Shown: one piece after another, positions 27,590 to 37,009 of the stretch
Layout: every line of letters starts with the position of its first letter
How positions within the stretch are numbered: the first letter of the stretch is position 1
NCBI GenBank assembly: GCA_016792685.1
Contig: JAEULQ010000028.1
Location: forward strand, 1-64,000
DNA: 64,000 nt
Source: Tabrizicola sp.
Lineage (GTDB): Bacteria; Pseudomonadota; Alphaproteobacteria; Rhodobacterales; Rhodobacteraceae
Reading direction: 5' to 3'
Made by a program: the position numbers and the translations under genes
The notes under the pieces: generated by a model
Database searches by the model: none
What the model was told of the DNA's origin: nothing
What the model saw: only the letters and a program-made list of their open reading frames with translations

Positions 27590-28828
27590 ATGAAACTCAA
27601 GGACCTGGAACTCTTCGTCGTTGCACCGCCATTCCCCGGTTGGGGCGGGCGCTACTGGATCTTCCCGAAACTCACCACCGACAACGGCATCGTGGGCTAT
27701 GGCGAATGCTATGCCTCGACTGTCGGCCCCAAGGCGATGAAAGCCGTCATCGAAGACGTCTTTGAACGCCACATGCAGGGCGAAAACCCGGAAAACATCG
27801 AACTGATGTTCCGCCGCGTCTATTCCTCGGGCTTCACCCAGCGCCCCGACCCCACCGTCATGGGCGCCTTCGCGGGGCTGGAGATCGCCTGCTGGGACAT
27901 TCTCGGCAAGGCCCGCAACCGTCCGGTCTGGGCACTCCTCGGCGGCAAGATGAACGAGCGGATCCGCTCCTACACCTATCTCTACCCCGAGCCCGGCAAG
28001 GAATCGGCCGAATTCTGGGTCGACCCCGATGCCGCCGCCGAAGCCGCGGTCCGCTTCATGAACATGGGCTTCACCGCGGTCAAATTCGACCCCGCCGGCC
28101 CCTACACCATCCGCGGCGGCCACGAGCCGGCCATGTCCGACATCACCCGCTCCATCGCCTTCTGCAAGGCGATCCGCGACGCGGTGGGCGACCGGGTTGA
28201 CCTCCTCTTCGGGACTCACGGCCAGTTCACCACCCCCGGCGCGATCCGCATGGGCCGCGAGCTCGAACCCTACAACCCGCTCTGGTACGAAGAGCCGATC
28301 CCGCCCGACAATCTCCTGGAATTCGCCGAGGTGGCAAAGTCCGTCCGTGTCCCGCTGGCCACCGGCGAACGCATGACCACCAAGGCCGAATTCGGAACCC
28401 TCCTCCGCGCGGGCGGGGTCAAGATCCTGCAACCCGCGCTGGGTCGCGTTGGCGGCATCTGGGAAGCAAAGAAGATCGCCGCCATGGCCGAAATCTTCAA
28501 CGCCGAAATGGCACCGCACCTCTATGCGGGCCCCGTCGAATGGGCCGCCAACGTCCATTTCGCGGCCTCGATCCCGAACCTCCTGATCGCCGAGACGATC
28601 GAGACCGGCGGCGCCTTCCACCAGAAACTGATCAGGAACTCGATCAAGTGGGAGGACGGCTATATCCTGCCGCCGGACGCACCGGGTCTTGGCATCGACT
28701 TCGACGAAGACGTCGCCCGCGCCCATCCTTTCACCGGCACCGGCCTTCATCTGCAGATGCAAGAGGCCCCCTGTGACTACCGCCACGGCAACCGTTTCGA
28801 AGGCGGTGCCCCCAGCACGAAGACCTGA
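27590..28828 (+). CDS. Mandelate racemase/muconate lactonizing enzyme family protein
   Basis: Enolase-superfamily (alpha/beta)7-barrel enzyme, 412 aa, likely a sugar-acid dehydratase or cycloisomerase. Capping domain at the N-terminus, then AVKFDPAG, LLFGTHGQ, PLWYEEPIPPDN (a metal-binding Glu) and ATGERM (second Glu), with HLYAGPVEWAANVH near the C-terminal strands. Galactonate- or galactarate-type substrates are plausible but unproven. It starts 253 bp after the hydrolase trio, so it is probably a separate unit. A solitary gene without an adjacent transporter or regulator. Confidence 0.88.
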   Translation: MKLKDLELFVVAPPFPGWGGRYWIFPKLTTDNGIVGYGECYASTVGPKAMKAVIEDVFERHMQGENPENIELMFRRVYSSGFTQRPDPTVMGAFAGLEIACWDILGKARNRPVWALLGGKMNERIRSYTYLYPEPGKESAEFWVDPDAAAEAAVRFMNMGFTAVKFDPAGPYTIRGGHEPAMSDITRSIAFCKAIRDAVGDRVDLLFGTHGQFTTPGAIRMGRELEPYNPLWYEEPIPPDNLLEFAEVAKSVRVPLATGERMTTKAEFGTLLRAGGVKILQPALGRVGGIWEAKKIAAMAEIFNAEMAPHLYAGPVEWAANVHFAASIPNLLIAETIETGGAFHQKLIRNSIKWEDGYILPPDAPGLGIDFDEDVARAHPFTGTGLHLQMQEAPCDYRHGNRFEGGAPSTKT

Positions 28829-28897
28829 GACCCATCCCGCGGATGCGCCGTCCGAGTGGCTCGATGCCACGAGGACGGCTCCCCTTTTCGAAAAGAG

Positions 28898-28974
28898 TGG
28901 CGGGCCCAGAAGGACTCGAACCCTCAACCTCGGACTTAGAAGGTCCTTGCTCTATCCAGTTGAGCTATGAGCCC
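28898..28974 (-). tRNA. tRNA-Arg (anticodon TCT)
   Basis: 77 nt on the minus strand with encoded CCA. Acceptor GGGCTCA pairs with TGGGCCC; D-stem GCTC/GAGC; anticodon loop CTTCTAA gives TCT, reading AGA; T-arm GAGGG-TTCGAGT-CCTTC. The 27-43 pair is A-G, the only mismatch seen. A palindrome CTTTTCGAAAAG lies downstream at about 28883-28894 and may be a terminator. Confidence 0.95.
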
Positions 28975-29006
28975 GCACGGGCGCCCTTTTGCGGCAATGG
29001 CGCGGT

Positions 29007-29477
29007 TCAGGCAAGCACCTTCGTCATGAAGACGGAATTCGGGTCCAGCACATAGCCCTCGAACGGCGCACATTCGACGAAGCCGGCGCGCAGATAAAGC
29101 TGACGGGCAGGCTCGAAAGCGGGTTGTGAACCGGTCTCCAGGCTCAGCCGTGAAAAGCCGGCCGCCCGTGCCTCGGCCATAAGATGGTGCAGCATCGCCT
29201 TGGACAGGCCTCGACCGCGCAACTCGTGCAGGACATGCATCGACTTGATCTCGGCATGGGTCGCATCGATGCGCTTGAACGCCCCCATGCCGACAGCGAC
29301 GCCATTTTCGCGCATCACGTAAAAGGCGATATGGGGCTGATCCAATGCCGAGGCATCCATCATGTGAATGCTTTCCGGTGGCGTATCGGCATGCATGTCG
29401 GCAGTGTGCCGTTCCATCAGCAACCGAAGGTCCGGCGCGGTCGGCCGTTCCCGTGCGATGGTAGGTGCGGCGGACAT
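29007..29477 (-). CDS. GNAT-family N-acetyltransferase
   Basis: Acetyl-CoA-dependent acetyltransferase, 156 aa, with the GNAT core: GVAVGMGAFKRID, AEIKSMHVLHELRGRGLSKAML (motif A, containing R-G-R-G-L acetyl-CoA loop) and LYLRAGFVECAPF (motif B). Resembles small-molecule GNATs such as those acting on polyamines or phosphinothricin; the substrate is unknown. The ATG overlaps the stop of the NDUFS4-like gene (ATGA), so it is translationally coupled to it. The tRNA-Arg gene follows 32 bp downstream. Confidence 0.9.
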   Translation of the reverse strand: MSAAPTIARERPTAPDLRLLMERHTADMHADTPPESIHMMDASALDQPHIAFYVMRENGVAVGMGAFKRIDATHAEIKSMHVLHELRGRGLSKAMLHHLMAEARAAGFSRLSLETGSQPAFEPARQLYLRAGFVECAPFEGYVLDPNSVFMTKVLA

Positions 29478-29788
29478 CAGTGGGTCCAGGCGCCCTTGCG
29501 GTCGGTGGCGAAGTTCTCGCCATAGCCGCGGGGCCGGATCACCGCCTTGCGCGGCTTCGGCTCGATCAGGTCGAACTCCAGCCCCTTTTCGGTGGCATAA
29601 GCCTCGGCCGCCGCACGGCTCTCGAACCGCAGCCGGACTTGCGACTGGGTGTCGGAGGACGAGGTCCAGCCCATCAGCGGATCGACCTCGCGCTCGGAGG
29701 CCGGGGCGAACTCCAGGACCCATTGGTGGGTCTTGGCGGTTCCCGACTGCATCGCGGTCTTGGCGGGCTGGTAGATGCGGGCGCGCAT
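29477..29788 (-). CDS. NADH:ubiquinone oxidoreductase accessory subunit, NDUFS4-like
   Basis: ETC complex I subunit conserved region (NDUFS4/18-kDa family), 103 aa. Begins [16 protein letters not shown], the usual start of the family, with [36 protein letters not shown] and [10 protein letters not shown]-like C-terminus ([10 protein letters not shown]). It is an accessory subunit near the NADH-module junction, characteristic of alphaproteobacteria and mitochondria. GGAGG lies 8 nt upstream of ATG 29788. It overlaps the GNAT gene by four bases. The main nuo operon is elsewhere. Confidence 0.93.
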   Translation of the reverse strand: MRARIYQPAKTAMQSGTAKTHQWVLEFAPASEREVDPLMGWTSSSDTQSQVRLRFESRAAAEAYATEKGLEFDLIEPKPRKAVIRPRGYGENFATDRKGAWTH

Positions 29789-29843
29789 GGGACAAATCCT
29801 CCGAACGTGACCCGTGTTATTCCGAAGCTTTCGGGAAAGCGCA

Positions 29844-29932
29844 AGCGTCACTTGCTGGGAAAAGGCTGTCGGTCGGCGCCTGGGAGTGTGGGGTGGGGTA
29901 CGGTCGGCGCCGACCGACAGCGTCAGTTGCTG
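29844..29932. repeat. Inverted repeat flanked by short direct repeats
   Basis: 16-bp perfect inverted repeats (29865-29880 and 29906-29921) around a 25-nt G-rich spacer. The right arm is part of a 16-bp palindrome (29901-29916). Near-identical 14-base direct repeats lie outside (29844-29857 and 29919-29932, 13/14 identical), the right one overlapping the arm by three bases. Resembles a miniature element or a leader hairpin of the minus-strand NDUFS4-like gene. No transposase. Confidence 0.55.
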
Positions 29933-30017
29933 CTTGCCCCGCCACTTTGGCGCAGCGCCAATCGAAAATCAACCTAAAGTTGTGCTTCTTGCGTCGGATT
30001 CCGCGATCGGCTGTGCC

Positions 30018-30878
30018 CTAGGCCTCGCGCCGCTGCAGCCGAAGGATCAGATAGCGATTGTAGGTCCGGAACGCTTCCGAGGTTCGTGTGGTCCCCGTCA
30101 GCCGCTGCATCAGGTTGTCGCGGCGTCTGCGCGACAGAAAGAGCCCGATCAGTCGAGCAAGCGCCCAATGCGCCAGGGGTTTCTTCGCCCGGATTTCACC
30201 GGACACCCGGGTCACCCCGTGGCCAAGCACATTGAACAGCTGCTGTTCCAGGTCGATCGACGGCGCGACCGCATCGGTGATGTCCTCTTCGGCCGCGACA
30301 GCAAAGGCCGATCCGCTCAGGGCTGCGCGGAACTCGGCAAGCGCATGACCGCCCCCCGGTTGCCGCGACGCGGGTTGACGGAGCCTGTAGGCCTCGGTGC
30401 GGAAGCAGTCGCCGATCAGCACCTGCCCTCCCGGCGCCAGAAGCCGCGCGCATTTCGGCAGGCTTTCCGCCAGCGGAATGTACTGAAAACTTTCAGAGAA
30501 GAGGCAAAGGTCATAGGGTCCGGTGCCCGCGAAGGTCTCGAAGGTGCACTCATGCACTACGGCTCCCTTTGCCGTCTCACGACAGCGCGCGGCCAGAAAG
30601 GGCGAAGGCACAACGATCTCGACCGAATGCCCAAGCGCCAGCAGTTTCTTGGCCGTCTCGCCCGCACCGCCGCCGATGTCCAGAATGCGCAAACGGCCTT
30701 CCGGCAGATACCCGAAAAGCTTCACCGTATAGGCATCCTGAGCCTGGCGCAGGTTCCCCGCCGTGACCTCAAGCCCGGACCAAAGCCCGTAATGCAGGTT
30801 CTCGGCCCCGGTCAGCCAGTGGATGAAGGCAAGCCCCACATCCAGCCCCACCGCCTGCGTGTCGATCTTCTGTCCCAT
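30018..30878 (-). CDS. SAM-dependent methyltransferase
   Basis: Class I methyltransferase, 286 aa. Motif I is [14 protein letters not shown] (about residue 65); [11 protein letters not shown]-like motif II region ([13 protein letters not shown]) and [12 protein letters not shown] follow. N-terminal [22 protein letters not shown] resembles lipid or small-molecule methyltransferases of the Methyltransf_11/25 type. Substrate unknown. It is separated by 229 bp, including the inverted repeat, from the NDUFS4-like gene and is divergent from uvrB. Confidence 0.87.
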   Translation of the reverse strand: MGQKIDTQAVGLDVGLAFIHWLTGAENLHYGLWSGLEVTAGNLRQAQDAYTVKLFGYLPEGRLRILDIGGGAGETAKKLLALGHSVEIVVPSPFLAARCRETAKGAVVHECTFETFAGTGPYDLCLFSESFQYIPLAESLPKCARLLAPGGQVLIGDCFRTEAYRLRQPASRQPGGGHALAEFRAALSGSAFAVAAEEDITDAVAPSIDLEQQLFNVLGHGVTRVSGEIRAKKPLAHWALARLIGLFLSRRRRDNLMQRLTGTTRTSEAFRTYNRYLILRLQRREA

Positions 30879-30960
30879 GTCCGCACCTCTGCCGATGCCT
30901 TAGCCGCTTCGGGCCGCATCGGCAACGGTTTCGCCAGATCGCGCATCAGCGCTTGCATGG

Positions 30961-30975
30961 GAACAAAAACAGATC
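30961..30975 (+). promoter_or_regulatory. Possible LexA (SOS) box of uvrB
   Basis: GAAC-AAAAACA-GATC, one base off the alphaproteobacterial SOS pattern GAAC-N7-GAAC, 39 nt upstream of the uvrB start. uvrB is a common LexA target. Confidence 0.4.
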
Positions 30976-31013
30976 AAATCTGCTCTATTCCGACTCTCCC
31001 GATGAGGCGCCGC

Positions 31014-33197
31014 ATGCCGCACAACAATTCCAACGCCGTGACCGAGCGCCCCGAGGTCCTGACCCGGCCCAAGCTGGAAGGCGGGCGGCGCTTTGTCCTC
31101 TCCACCCCGTTCCAGCCGGCCGGTGACCAGCCCACTGCCATCGCCGAACTGACCGCCGGGATCAACGCGGGTGAACGGGACCAGGTGCTTCTTGGTGCGA
31201 CCGGGACCGGCAAGACCTTCACCATGGCCAAGGTGATCGAAGAAACCCAGCGTCCCGCCATCATCCTGGCACCGAACAAGACGCTCGCCGCGCAATTGTA
31301 CGGCGAATTCAAGGGCTTCTTCCCTGAAAACGCCGTCGAATACTTCGTTTCCTACTACGACTACTACCAGCCCGAGGCCTATGTCGCCCGCACCGACACC
31401 TACATCGAGAAGGAATCCCAGATCAACGAACAGATCGACCGGATGCGCCATTCGGCCACCCGCGCACTTCTGGAACGCGACGACGTGATCATCGTCGCAT
31501 CGGTCTCCTGCATCTACGGCATCGGCTCGGTCGAGACCTATTCGGCCATGACGCAAGACCTGGTCGTGGGCCAGCTTTACGACCAGCGCAAAGTGATGGC
31601 CGAGCTGGTTGCCCAGCAATACCGGCGCCTGGAAACCGCCTTCCAGCGCGGCGCTTTCCGGGTGCGGGGCGATTCCCTGGAAGTCTGGCCCGCCCACCTT
31701 GAAGACCGCGCCTGGCGCTTCTCCTTTTTCGGCGAAGAGCTTGAGTCGATTACCGAATTCGACCCCCTGACCGGGTCGAAAACGGACAGCTTCAAGCAGA
31801 TCCGCATCTATGCGAACAGCCACTACGTCACCCCGCGCCCGACGCTGCAGCAGGCAATCAAGGGCATCAAGGAGGAGCTCTTCCACCGGCTGAAACAGCT
31901 CACCTCCGAAGGCAAGCTCCTCGAAGCGCAACGCCTGGAACAGCGCACCAACTTCGACCTCGAAATGCTGGAAGCCACCGGCTCCTGCGCCGGGATCGAA
32001 AACTACTCCCGCTACCTCACGGGCCGTGCGCCGGGCGAACCGCCGCCAACGCTCTTCGAATTCATCCCCGACAACGCCATCGTCTTCGCCGACGAAAGCC
32101 ATGTCTCGGTCCCCCAGATCGGCGGCATGTACCGCGGCGACTTCCGCCGCAAGTTCACTCTGGCCGAACACGGCTTCCGGCTCCCGTCCTGCATGGACAA
32201 CCGCCCGCTCAAGTTCGAGGAATGGGATGCGATGCGCCCGCAAAGCATCTTCGTCTCCGCCACCCCTGCGGCCTGGGAGATGGAGCAGACCGGCGGCGTC
32301 TTCACCGAACAGGTGATCCGCCCGACCGGCCTCATCGACCCGCAGGTGGAAATCCGCCCGGTCGAGATGCAGGTCGACGACCTACTGGACGAAATCCGCA
32401 AAGTGGCCGCGAAAGGCCTGCGCACGCTGGCAACCGTCCTGACCAAGCGCATGGCCGAGGACCTGACGGACTATCTCCACGAACAGGGCATAAGGGTGCG
32501 CTACATGCACTCGGACATCGACACGATCGAACGCATTGAAATCCTGCGGGATTTGCGGCTGGGGGCCTTTGATGTGCTGGTCGGCATCAACCTTCTGCGC
32601 GAAGGCCTGGACATCCCGGAATGCGGGCTGGTGGCGATCCTCGACGCCGACAAGGAAGGGTTCCTGCGGTCCGAGACCAGCCTCATCCAGACCATCGGCC
32701 GCGCCGCGCGGAACTCCGAAGGCCGGGTGATCATGTATGCCGACCGGATGACCGGCAGCATGGAACGCGCGATCGGCGAAACCAACCGCCGCCGTGAAAA
32801 GCAGGTGGCCTACAACATCAAGCACGGCATCACGCCCGAGACGGTGAAGAAGAACGTCGAGGACGTCCTTTCCGGCCTCTGGCAAGGCGACACCGACCAG
32901 GCGCGGATCACGACCAAGGTCGACAAGGCCATGGTCGGCCAGAACCTCGCCGCCCATCTCGACGCGCTGCGCCTGCAGATGCGCAAGGCCGCCGAGAACC
33001 TGGAATTCGAGGAAGCCGCCCGCCTACGCGACGAGGTGCGCCGTCTGGAGGCCGTGGAACTCGCCGTCGCCGACGACCCCTTCGCCCGGCAAGAGGTGAT
33101 CGAGGAAGCCGTGGAAGAGGCCGTGAAGATGTCGGGGCGGAGCACGGGGGGCCGGGCCGGGCAGCGGGGCGGGAAGCGGTCGAGGGGGCGCAGGTAG
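31014..33197 (+). CDS. uvrB: Excinuclease ABC subunit B
   Basis: DNA-damage recognition helicase of nucleotide excision repair, working with UvrA and UvrC. 727 aa. Walker A GATGTGKT (61-68), beta-hairpin segment [19 protein letters not shown] box ([10 protein letters not shown]), motif [11 protein letters not shown] and the C-terminal UVR motif ([19 protein letters not shown]) that binds UvrC. The extreme C-terminus is Gly/Arg-rich. ATG 31014 has GAGG six bases upstream; ATG 31002 in frame is less well placed. The frame is open far upstream of 31014 but without coding signal. Possible LexA site upstream. Confidence 0.97.
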   Translation: MPHNNSNAVTERPEVLTRPKLEGGRRFVLSTPFQPAGDQPTAIAELTAGINAGERDQVLLGATGTGKTFTMAKVIEETQRPAIILAPNKTLAAQLYGEFKGFFPENAVEYFVSYYDYYQPEAYVARTDTYIEKESQINEQIDRMRHSATRALLERDDVIIVASVSCIYGIGSVETYSAMTQDLVVGQLYDQRKVMAELVAQQYRRLETAFQRGAFRVRGDSLEVWPAHLEDRAWRFSFFGEELESITEFDPLTGSKTDSFKQIRIYANSHYVTPRPTLQQAIKGIKEELFHRLKQLTSEGKLLEAQRLEQRTNFDLEMLEATGSCAGIENYSRYLTGRAPGEPPPTLFEFIPDNAIVFADESHVSVPQIGGMYRGDFRRKFTLAEHGFRLPSCMDNRPLKFEEWDAMRPQSIFVSATPAAWEMEQTGGVFTEQVIRPTGLIDPQVEIRPVEMQVDDLLDEIRKVAAKGLRTLATVLTKRMAEDLTDYLHEQGIRVRYMHSDIDTIERIEILRDLRLGAFDVLVGINLLREGLDIPECGLVAILDADKEGFLRSETSLIQTIGRAARNSEGRVIMYADRMTGSMERAIGETNRRREKQVAYNIKHGITPETVKKNVEDVLSGLWQGDTDQARITTKVDKAMVGQNLAAHLDALRLQMRKAAENLEFEEAARLRDEVRRLEAVELAVADDPFARQEVIEEAVEEAVKMSGRSTGGRAGQRGGKRSRGRR

Positions 33198-33208
33198 GAG
33201 TCCGCGCA

Positions 33209-33390
33209 GTGTGCTTTGCGCAGGATTGCGACCCCAACTGCGGTGACGTTTGCGTCCCAGTAGCACCGGATGTCGACTGTGGGGTCGGTTCGGGTGACGG
33301 TCCGGCCTATGTCCAGGGCCCCGCCTACGTTATTGTTGGTAATCCATTTTGTCTTGATCGGGACGGCGAAGGTGTGGCTTGCGCGCTGTC
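33209..33390 (+). pseudogene. Fragment of an Excalibur/Cys-rich calcium-binding domain
   Basis: From a GTG at 33209 the translation reads CDPNCGDVCVPVAPDVDC, then GNPFCLDRDGEGVACA, which is the C-terminal domain found after nucleases and in Excalibur proteins (paired Cys and DxDxDG-like Ca site). After about residue 60 the frame continues into sequence antisense to the NYN gene and loses similarity. It starts 12 bp after uvrB with no SD. Most likely a degraded remnant; a truly short secreted protein is excluded by the lack of a signal peptide. Confidence 0.45.
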
Positions 33391-33420
33391 AGCGATGTTG
33401 CAAGTTGGGCCGTCCCCTCG

Positions 33421-33984
33421 TCAGCCTTGCCCCCCGGTGACGGCTTTGATGGTCGCATCCATCCCCCTCAGCCACACCTTCCCGTCTCGCAGACTGCCAC
33501 GGATCAGGAAACCTGGCTCCAGCACTTTGGGATGTGCCTCCGCCCAGTCGCGGTAGCGGTCGTTGGTCACGATCCGGGCATCGAAGTCTTTTGCGGTTTC
33601 CAGCAAGAAGGGATCGGCCTGCGTGCCCTTGGGCACGACCAGAACCTGCCGTTTCTCCAGACCCAGAAGCAGCGCGAAGTCGCCGTCGTGCAGGTAGCGT
33701 CCCATCAACTTCCAGCCAGCATTGGCATCGAAGACCACGCCGGGCACATAGCCAAGCGACTTCAGCTCCTTAACTACAAGGTGGACTGGCGCAAGCTGGG
33801 GGGAATTGTCCTGCCAGTGCATGACATTGGAACCGTCGACCAGAATCCAGTTCTCTGGTGTGTGATCCGCCCTGGTCCGTCGGGGCCGTTGCAACAGCCG
33901 AAGCAGTAGAAAGACCGCGACCAGCGCCAACGTCATCAAGGCGAGGGTCCCAAAAACCGGATCGGAAAAGAACGTCATCAACAT
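33421..33984 (-). CDS. Membrane-anchored NYN-domain ribonuclease (Zc3h12a-like)
   Basis: 187 aa. One N-terminal helix (GTLALMTLALVAVFLLLRLL, residues 12-31) and a PIN-like NYN domain: WILVDGSNVMHW (D50, N53), VVFDAN (D86), a central D124 and ARIVTNDRYRDW (D142), which supply the acidic metal-binding residues of Zc3h12a-type RNases. Probably cleaves RNA near the inner membrane; targets unknown. Start 33984 or 33978 (both Met). Monocistronic. Confidence 0.87.
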   Translation of the reverse strand: MLMTFFSDPVFGTLALMTLALVAVFLLLRLLQRPRRTRADHTPENWILVDGSNVMHWQDNSPQLAPVHLVVKELKSLGYVPGVVFDANAGWKLMGRYLHDGDFALLLGLEKRQVLVVPKGTQADPFLLETAKDFDARIVTNDRYRDWAEAHPKVLEPGFLIRGSLRDGKVWLRGMDATIKAVTGGQG

Positions 33985-34174
33985 GTGGCGAAGCTAGCGT
34001 GGGCCGCGATGATTTGCCAAGCCCGTCCGTCCACCCCTTCGATTCGCCCGGCTTGGTTAATGCCTTTTCGTCGCCACGCGCGTAGAGACGGAAGGAAGAC
34101 GCTAGGAAGACAGAAAGCAGATCGAAGAACTGGGCCTAACCCCTTGAATTAACGGCCCGCCCGACCCCCGGATC

Positions 34175-34492
34175 TCAGAACACCCCCACGACCTCATACA
34201 TCACCGGCTCGAACCCCTTGCAGAGCTCGTTGATCTTGCGGTTCCGCTCCCGCATCTCGGGCGTGCGCAGCATTGCCTGGTAATCCTCGCGCCGCTGCCA
34301 TTGCGAATAGTTGCAGATCCGCGTCCGGGCGTCGTTCATGTGCAGCCCCGCCGCAATGAACCCTGGCTGGTGGCGGATGCAGTCCTGATAGGCGGCCTCC
34401 AGTGCCTCGACCAGGTCGAAGGCCATTGCGGGGGTCGTCTCAAATGTGGTGATGACGGTTTGTCCTTGGAAATCCTTGACAATCTTGGGCAT
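34175..34492 (-). CDS. Antibiotic biosynthesis monooxygenase (ABM) domain protein
   Basis: 105-aa ferredoxin-fold protein of the ABM family: VITTFETTPAMAFDLVEALEAAYQDC, HQPGFIAAGLHMNDARTRICNYSQWQRREDYQAML. These form small dimers that may be cofactor-free oxygenases or stress proteins. AGGGAGGA precedes ATG 34492. It is divergent from the 62-aa membrane protein gene, 50 bp away. A specific substrate is not predictable. Confidence 0.85.
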   Translation of the reverse strand: MPKIVKDFQGQTVITTFETTPAMAFDLVEALEAAYQDCIRHQPGFIAAGLHMNDARTRICNYSQWQRREDYQAMLRTPEMRERNRKINELCKGFEPVMYEVVGVF

Positions 34493-34542
34493 GTCGTCCT
34501 CCCTCTCTGACCAGAGGATGCCACGAACAGGGGCGATGGGCC

Positions 34543-34731
34543 ATGAAGTTTCTCGATCCGAATGATCCGTTCTTCGCCAAGGCCTGGGTGCGCTGGGTGA
34601 CCGTGCTCTTGCCGCTTGGCTGGGCGGTGGTCGAGTTCTTCTGGCAGGGGTCGCCCTTCTGGGGCATCCTGTTCCTCGCGGCCGGGGTCTATGCGGGCTG
34701 GATGCTGTTCTTCAAACGCAACGCCGACTAA
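34543..34731 (+). CDS. Small two-helix membrane protein
   Basis: 62-aa hypothetical protein with two hydrophobic segments (about 18-34, WVTVLLPLGWAVVEFFW, and 38-56, SPFWGILFLAAGVYAGWML) and a basic C-terminus (FFKRNAD), predicted to span the inner membrane twice. Proteins of this form recur in Rhodobacterales near unrelated genes. Its stop lies three bases before the end of the convergent zinc-ribbon gene. Function unknown. Confidence 0.75.
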   Translation: MKFLDPNDPFFAKAWVRWVTVLLPLGWAVVEFFWQGSPFWGILFLAAGVYAGWMLFFKRNAD

Positions 34732-34734
34732 AGG

Positions 34735-35871
34735 TCAGTCCATCCAGTCGGGCTGGGCAAGGCCAAGCGCCTCGGGGTCCGAAAGATAGACAGCGCCAAG
34801 TACAAGCGTCACAACGAAAATCACCGCAAAGCCGATCTTCCAGATCGACCAGGGCCGTTCGCCCTGAACCTCGCCGGTCTGGCCGTTGACCAGGAAGCGG
34901 TAGCTTTTGCCGTTGTACTTGTAGGCCGCCATCCAGACCGGCAGGAGGATATGCTTGAAGGTCTCGTCCGACCAATCGGTGTCGACGTCATGGATGCGTT
35001 GTTCATCGCCGCCGATGTCGCGGCGCACGTCTTCGCGGATCACCCCGGACATGCGCTCCCGCGCCTCCTGATGGCCGGCGTCAAGCCCCACGGTGTAGCC
35101 CTCGGCCTGAAAGCCGGCAAGGAATTCAGGGGTATAGGCGGTCAGAGCGCCAAGGTCCCAGGGCGTGAGTTCGTTGCCAAGCCGCGAGGGCAGGCTGCGC
35201 GAGGCCATGACAAGGACGTCATCGAAAGCGCGCGTGACATGGCCGGACGCCGGATACCAGCGCGTATGGCGGACCCGTTCCTCGCGGGTCTCCATCCGGC
35301 CGTTGACCCGAACCCGGACGGTGCGGGTCTCATAATAGTACTCTCCCCGCTCGCCGGAATAGCGGCTGGCCGTGTCGGCGTCGAAGGTCCAGAACGGCAC
35401 ATAGACCCCGTTCATCGCCCGGCCTTTGCGGGCATACTCCAGAAGCGTTCCGGGCGCGAACCACAGGCTGCCCAGCCAGGCAATCATCGCCTTCCGCGCC
35501 TCAGCCTCGGTCAGGACGAAGGGCACCAGCGCCTGCGGCTTGATGTGGCGCTGCGTGCCCGTATCCAGCACAACCGGCGTCGCGCAGAAGGGGCACTCCG
35601 TGGCATGCGTCGCACCCGAGATCTCAACCTGTGCGCCGCAGTTCGGGCACGAGGTTGTCCGGACCTCGACCATGTCGCCAGCCGCCAGATCGTCCCGCAA
35701 TCCGCGTGCAAGATCAAACTCTTGCAAGGCCCTGGACTGGGTTCGCCGATCTTTCGTGCCGATCTCCTGCACATGCCCGCAATGCTCGCAGGTCAGATGA
35801 GTCTGACCAGGTGCATAACGCAGTTGTGCGCCACATTGCGCACAGGGCCAGCGGTATTCGTCCTGTGGCAT
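34735..35871 (-). CDS. Double zinc-ribbon membrane protein (YdjG-like)
   Basis: 378 aa. Two zinc ribbons: C10-x2-C13...C28-x2-C31 and C75-x2-C78...C93-x2-C96, followed by a domain with FVLTEAEARKAMIAWLGSLW and AMNGVYVPFWTFDADT, and a single C-terminal helix (about 346-362, IGFAVIFVVTLVLGAVY). The layout recalls YdjG of the Bacillus ydjFGHI operon, where YdjG works with SPFH protein YdjI in recruiting PspA. It is the last gene of the minus-strand operon, 11 bp after the SPFH gene. Confidence 0.82.
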   Translation of the reverse strand: MPQDEYRWPCAQCGAQLRYAPGQTHLTCEHCGHVQEIGTKDRRTQSRALQEFDLARGLRDDLAAGDMVEVRTTSCPNCGAQVEISGATHATECPFCATPVVLDTGTQRHIKPQALVPFVLTEAEARKAMIAWLGSLWFAPGTLLEYARKGRAMNGVYVPFWTFDADTASRYSGERGEYYYETRTVRVRVNGRMETREERVRHTRWYPASGHVTRAFDDVLVMASRSLPSRLGNELTPWDLGALTAYTPEFLAGFQAEGYTVGLDAGHQEARERMSGVIREDVRRDIGGDEQRIHDVDTDWSDETFKHILLPVWMAAYKYNGKSYRFLVNGQTGEVQGERPWSIWKIGFAVIFVVTLVLGAVYLSDPEALGLAQPDWMD

Positions 35872-35882
35872 GGCGCGCGCGG

Positions 35883-36986
35883 TCAGGGCTTTGGCGGCGG
35901 GGGCGGGACTTGGTCCAGAAGGCCCGCAAGCTCGGTCTCGGCGGCCATTTTCCAGCCGTCCTGACCGGGGGTCCAGACCATGGTCGCACGGGTCAGGCGG
36001 CCTTCGGCAATCGCCTTGGCTATTTCAGCCGCACCAAAGGGCCCCGAGGTCGAACCATCGACAGCCAGATGCCAAAGCTTGGCTGCCGGGGCCGAAGGTG
36101 GCGGCGGCGGAGGGGGAGGCGTGGCGGTGCCCTGTGCAGCACCCCAGGGCCCCATGTTCTGCGCCATGCCCATCCCCATCCCGGCACCCATCCCGGCCCC
36201 CATAGCGGCGCCCATGGCGCTGCCCGGTTGTCCCATGCCTTCGGCAGCGTTGAACTGCATGTACCGGTTCAGATCGCCCACCACGCCCATCGAAGTGCGC
36301 TTGTCGAGCGCCTTCTCGACCTCTTCCGGCAAGCTGATGTTCTCTATGTAGAATTCCGGGATCGACAGCCCGTATTCCCCCACCTGCGGCGCGATCGCAT
36401 TGGCGATGATCTTGCCCAGATCAGCCACGTTCGCGGCCATATCCAGAACCGGGATCCCCGATTTTGCCAGCACCTGGGACGCCTGCTGCACGATCACGTT
36501 GCGGATCTGGAAGCTGATCTCGTCCGCAGTGAACTCGCCGTCGGTGCCGACGATTTCGGTAATGAACTTGCCGGGATCTGTTACGCGCAGCGAATAGGTG
36601 CCAAAGGCGCGGAGGCGGACCGGTCCGAATTCCGGATCCCGCGCCATGATCGGGTTCTTGGTACCCCATTTTTGGTCGTTGAAGCGGGTGGTGTTGACGA
36701 AATAGACCTCGGATTTGAAGGGCGACTGAAAGCCGTGGTCCCAGTGCTGCAGCGTCGTCAGGATCGGCATGTTGTTGGTCTCAAGCATGTAGAGACCGGG
36801 GCCGAAGACATCCGCAAGCTGGCCTTCGTGAATGAAAACAGCGGCTTGGCCTTCGCGCACTGTCAGCTTGGCGCCGTACTTGATCGCCTGCCCGCGGCGG
36901 TCGAACCGCCAGACCATGGTGTCGCGCGTGTCATCAAGCCACGAGATGACATCAATGAATTCGCCTTTGAGGAAATCGAAAACCAT
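35883..36986 (-). CDS. SPFH-domain protein with C-terminal GYF_2 domain (YdjI-like)
   Basis: 367 aa. SPFH/virion-core-like domain at about 30-230 (MVWRFDRRGQAIKYGAKLTVREGQAAVF, FGTYSLRVTDPGKF). A Gly/Met-rich linker (about 252-282) and an eight-proline run lead into a GYF_2 domain (KLWHLAVDGSTSGPFGAAEI, about 300-345), which usually binds Pro-rich partners. SPFH proteins scaffold membrane microdomains. Operon position: between the DUF2927 lipoprotein (23 bp upstream) and the zinc-ribbon protein. The GYF fusion is typical of bacterial SPFH relatives linked to stress operons. Confidence 0.88.
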   Translation of the reverse strand: MVFDFLKGEFIDVISWLDDTRDTMVWRFDRRGQAIKYGAKLTVREGQAAVFIHEGQLADVFGPGLYMLETNNMPILTTLQHWDHGFQSPFKSEVYFVNTTRFNDQKWGTKNPIMARDPEFGPVRLRAFGTYSLRVTDPGKFITEIVGTDGEFTADEISFQIRNVIVQQASQVLAKSGIPVLDMAANVADLGKIIANAIAPQVGEYGLSIPEFYIENISLPEEVEKALDKRTSMGVVGDLNRYMQFNAAEGMGQPGSAMGAAMGAGMGAGMGMGMAQNMGPWGAAQGTATPPPPPPPPSAPAAKLWHLAVDGSTSGPFGAAEIAKAIAEGRLTRATMVWTPGQDGWKMAAETELAGLLDQVPPPPPKP

Positions 36987-37009
36987 GGCTACCTCCGTAA
37001 GGGTTTCAG

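Noticed and set aside
28898-28974. tRNA-Arg as an integration site
   Set aside because: No duplicated tRNA 3' end, integrase or phage gene was found on either side within the window.
29814-31013. Extended N-terminal reading of uvrB
   Set aside because: The 400 extra codons overlap the methyltransferase gene on the other strand and do not resemble UvrB; the conserved N-terminus begins near 31014.
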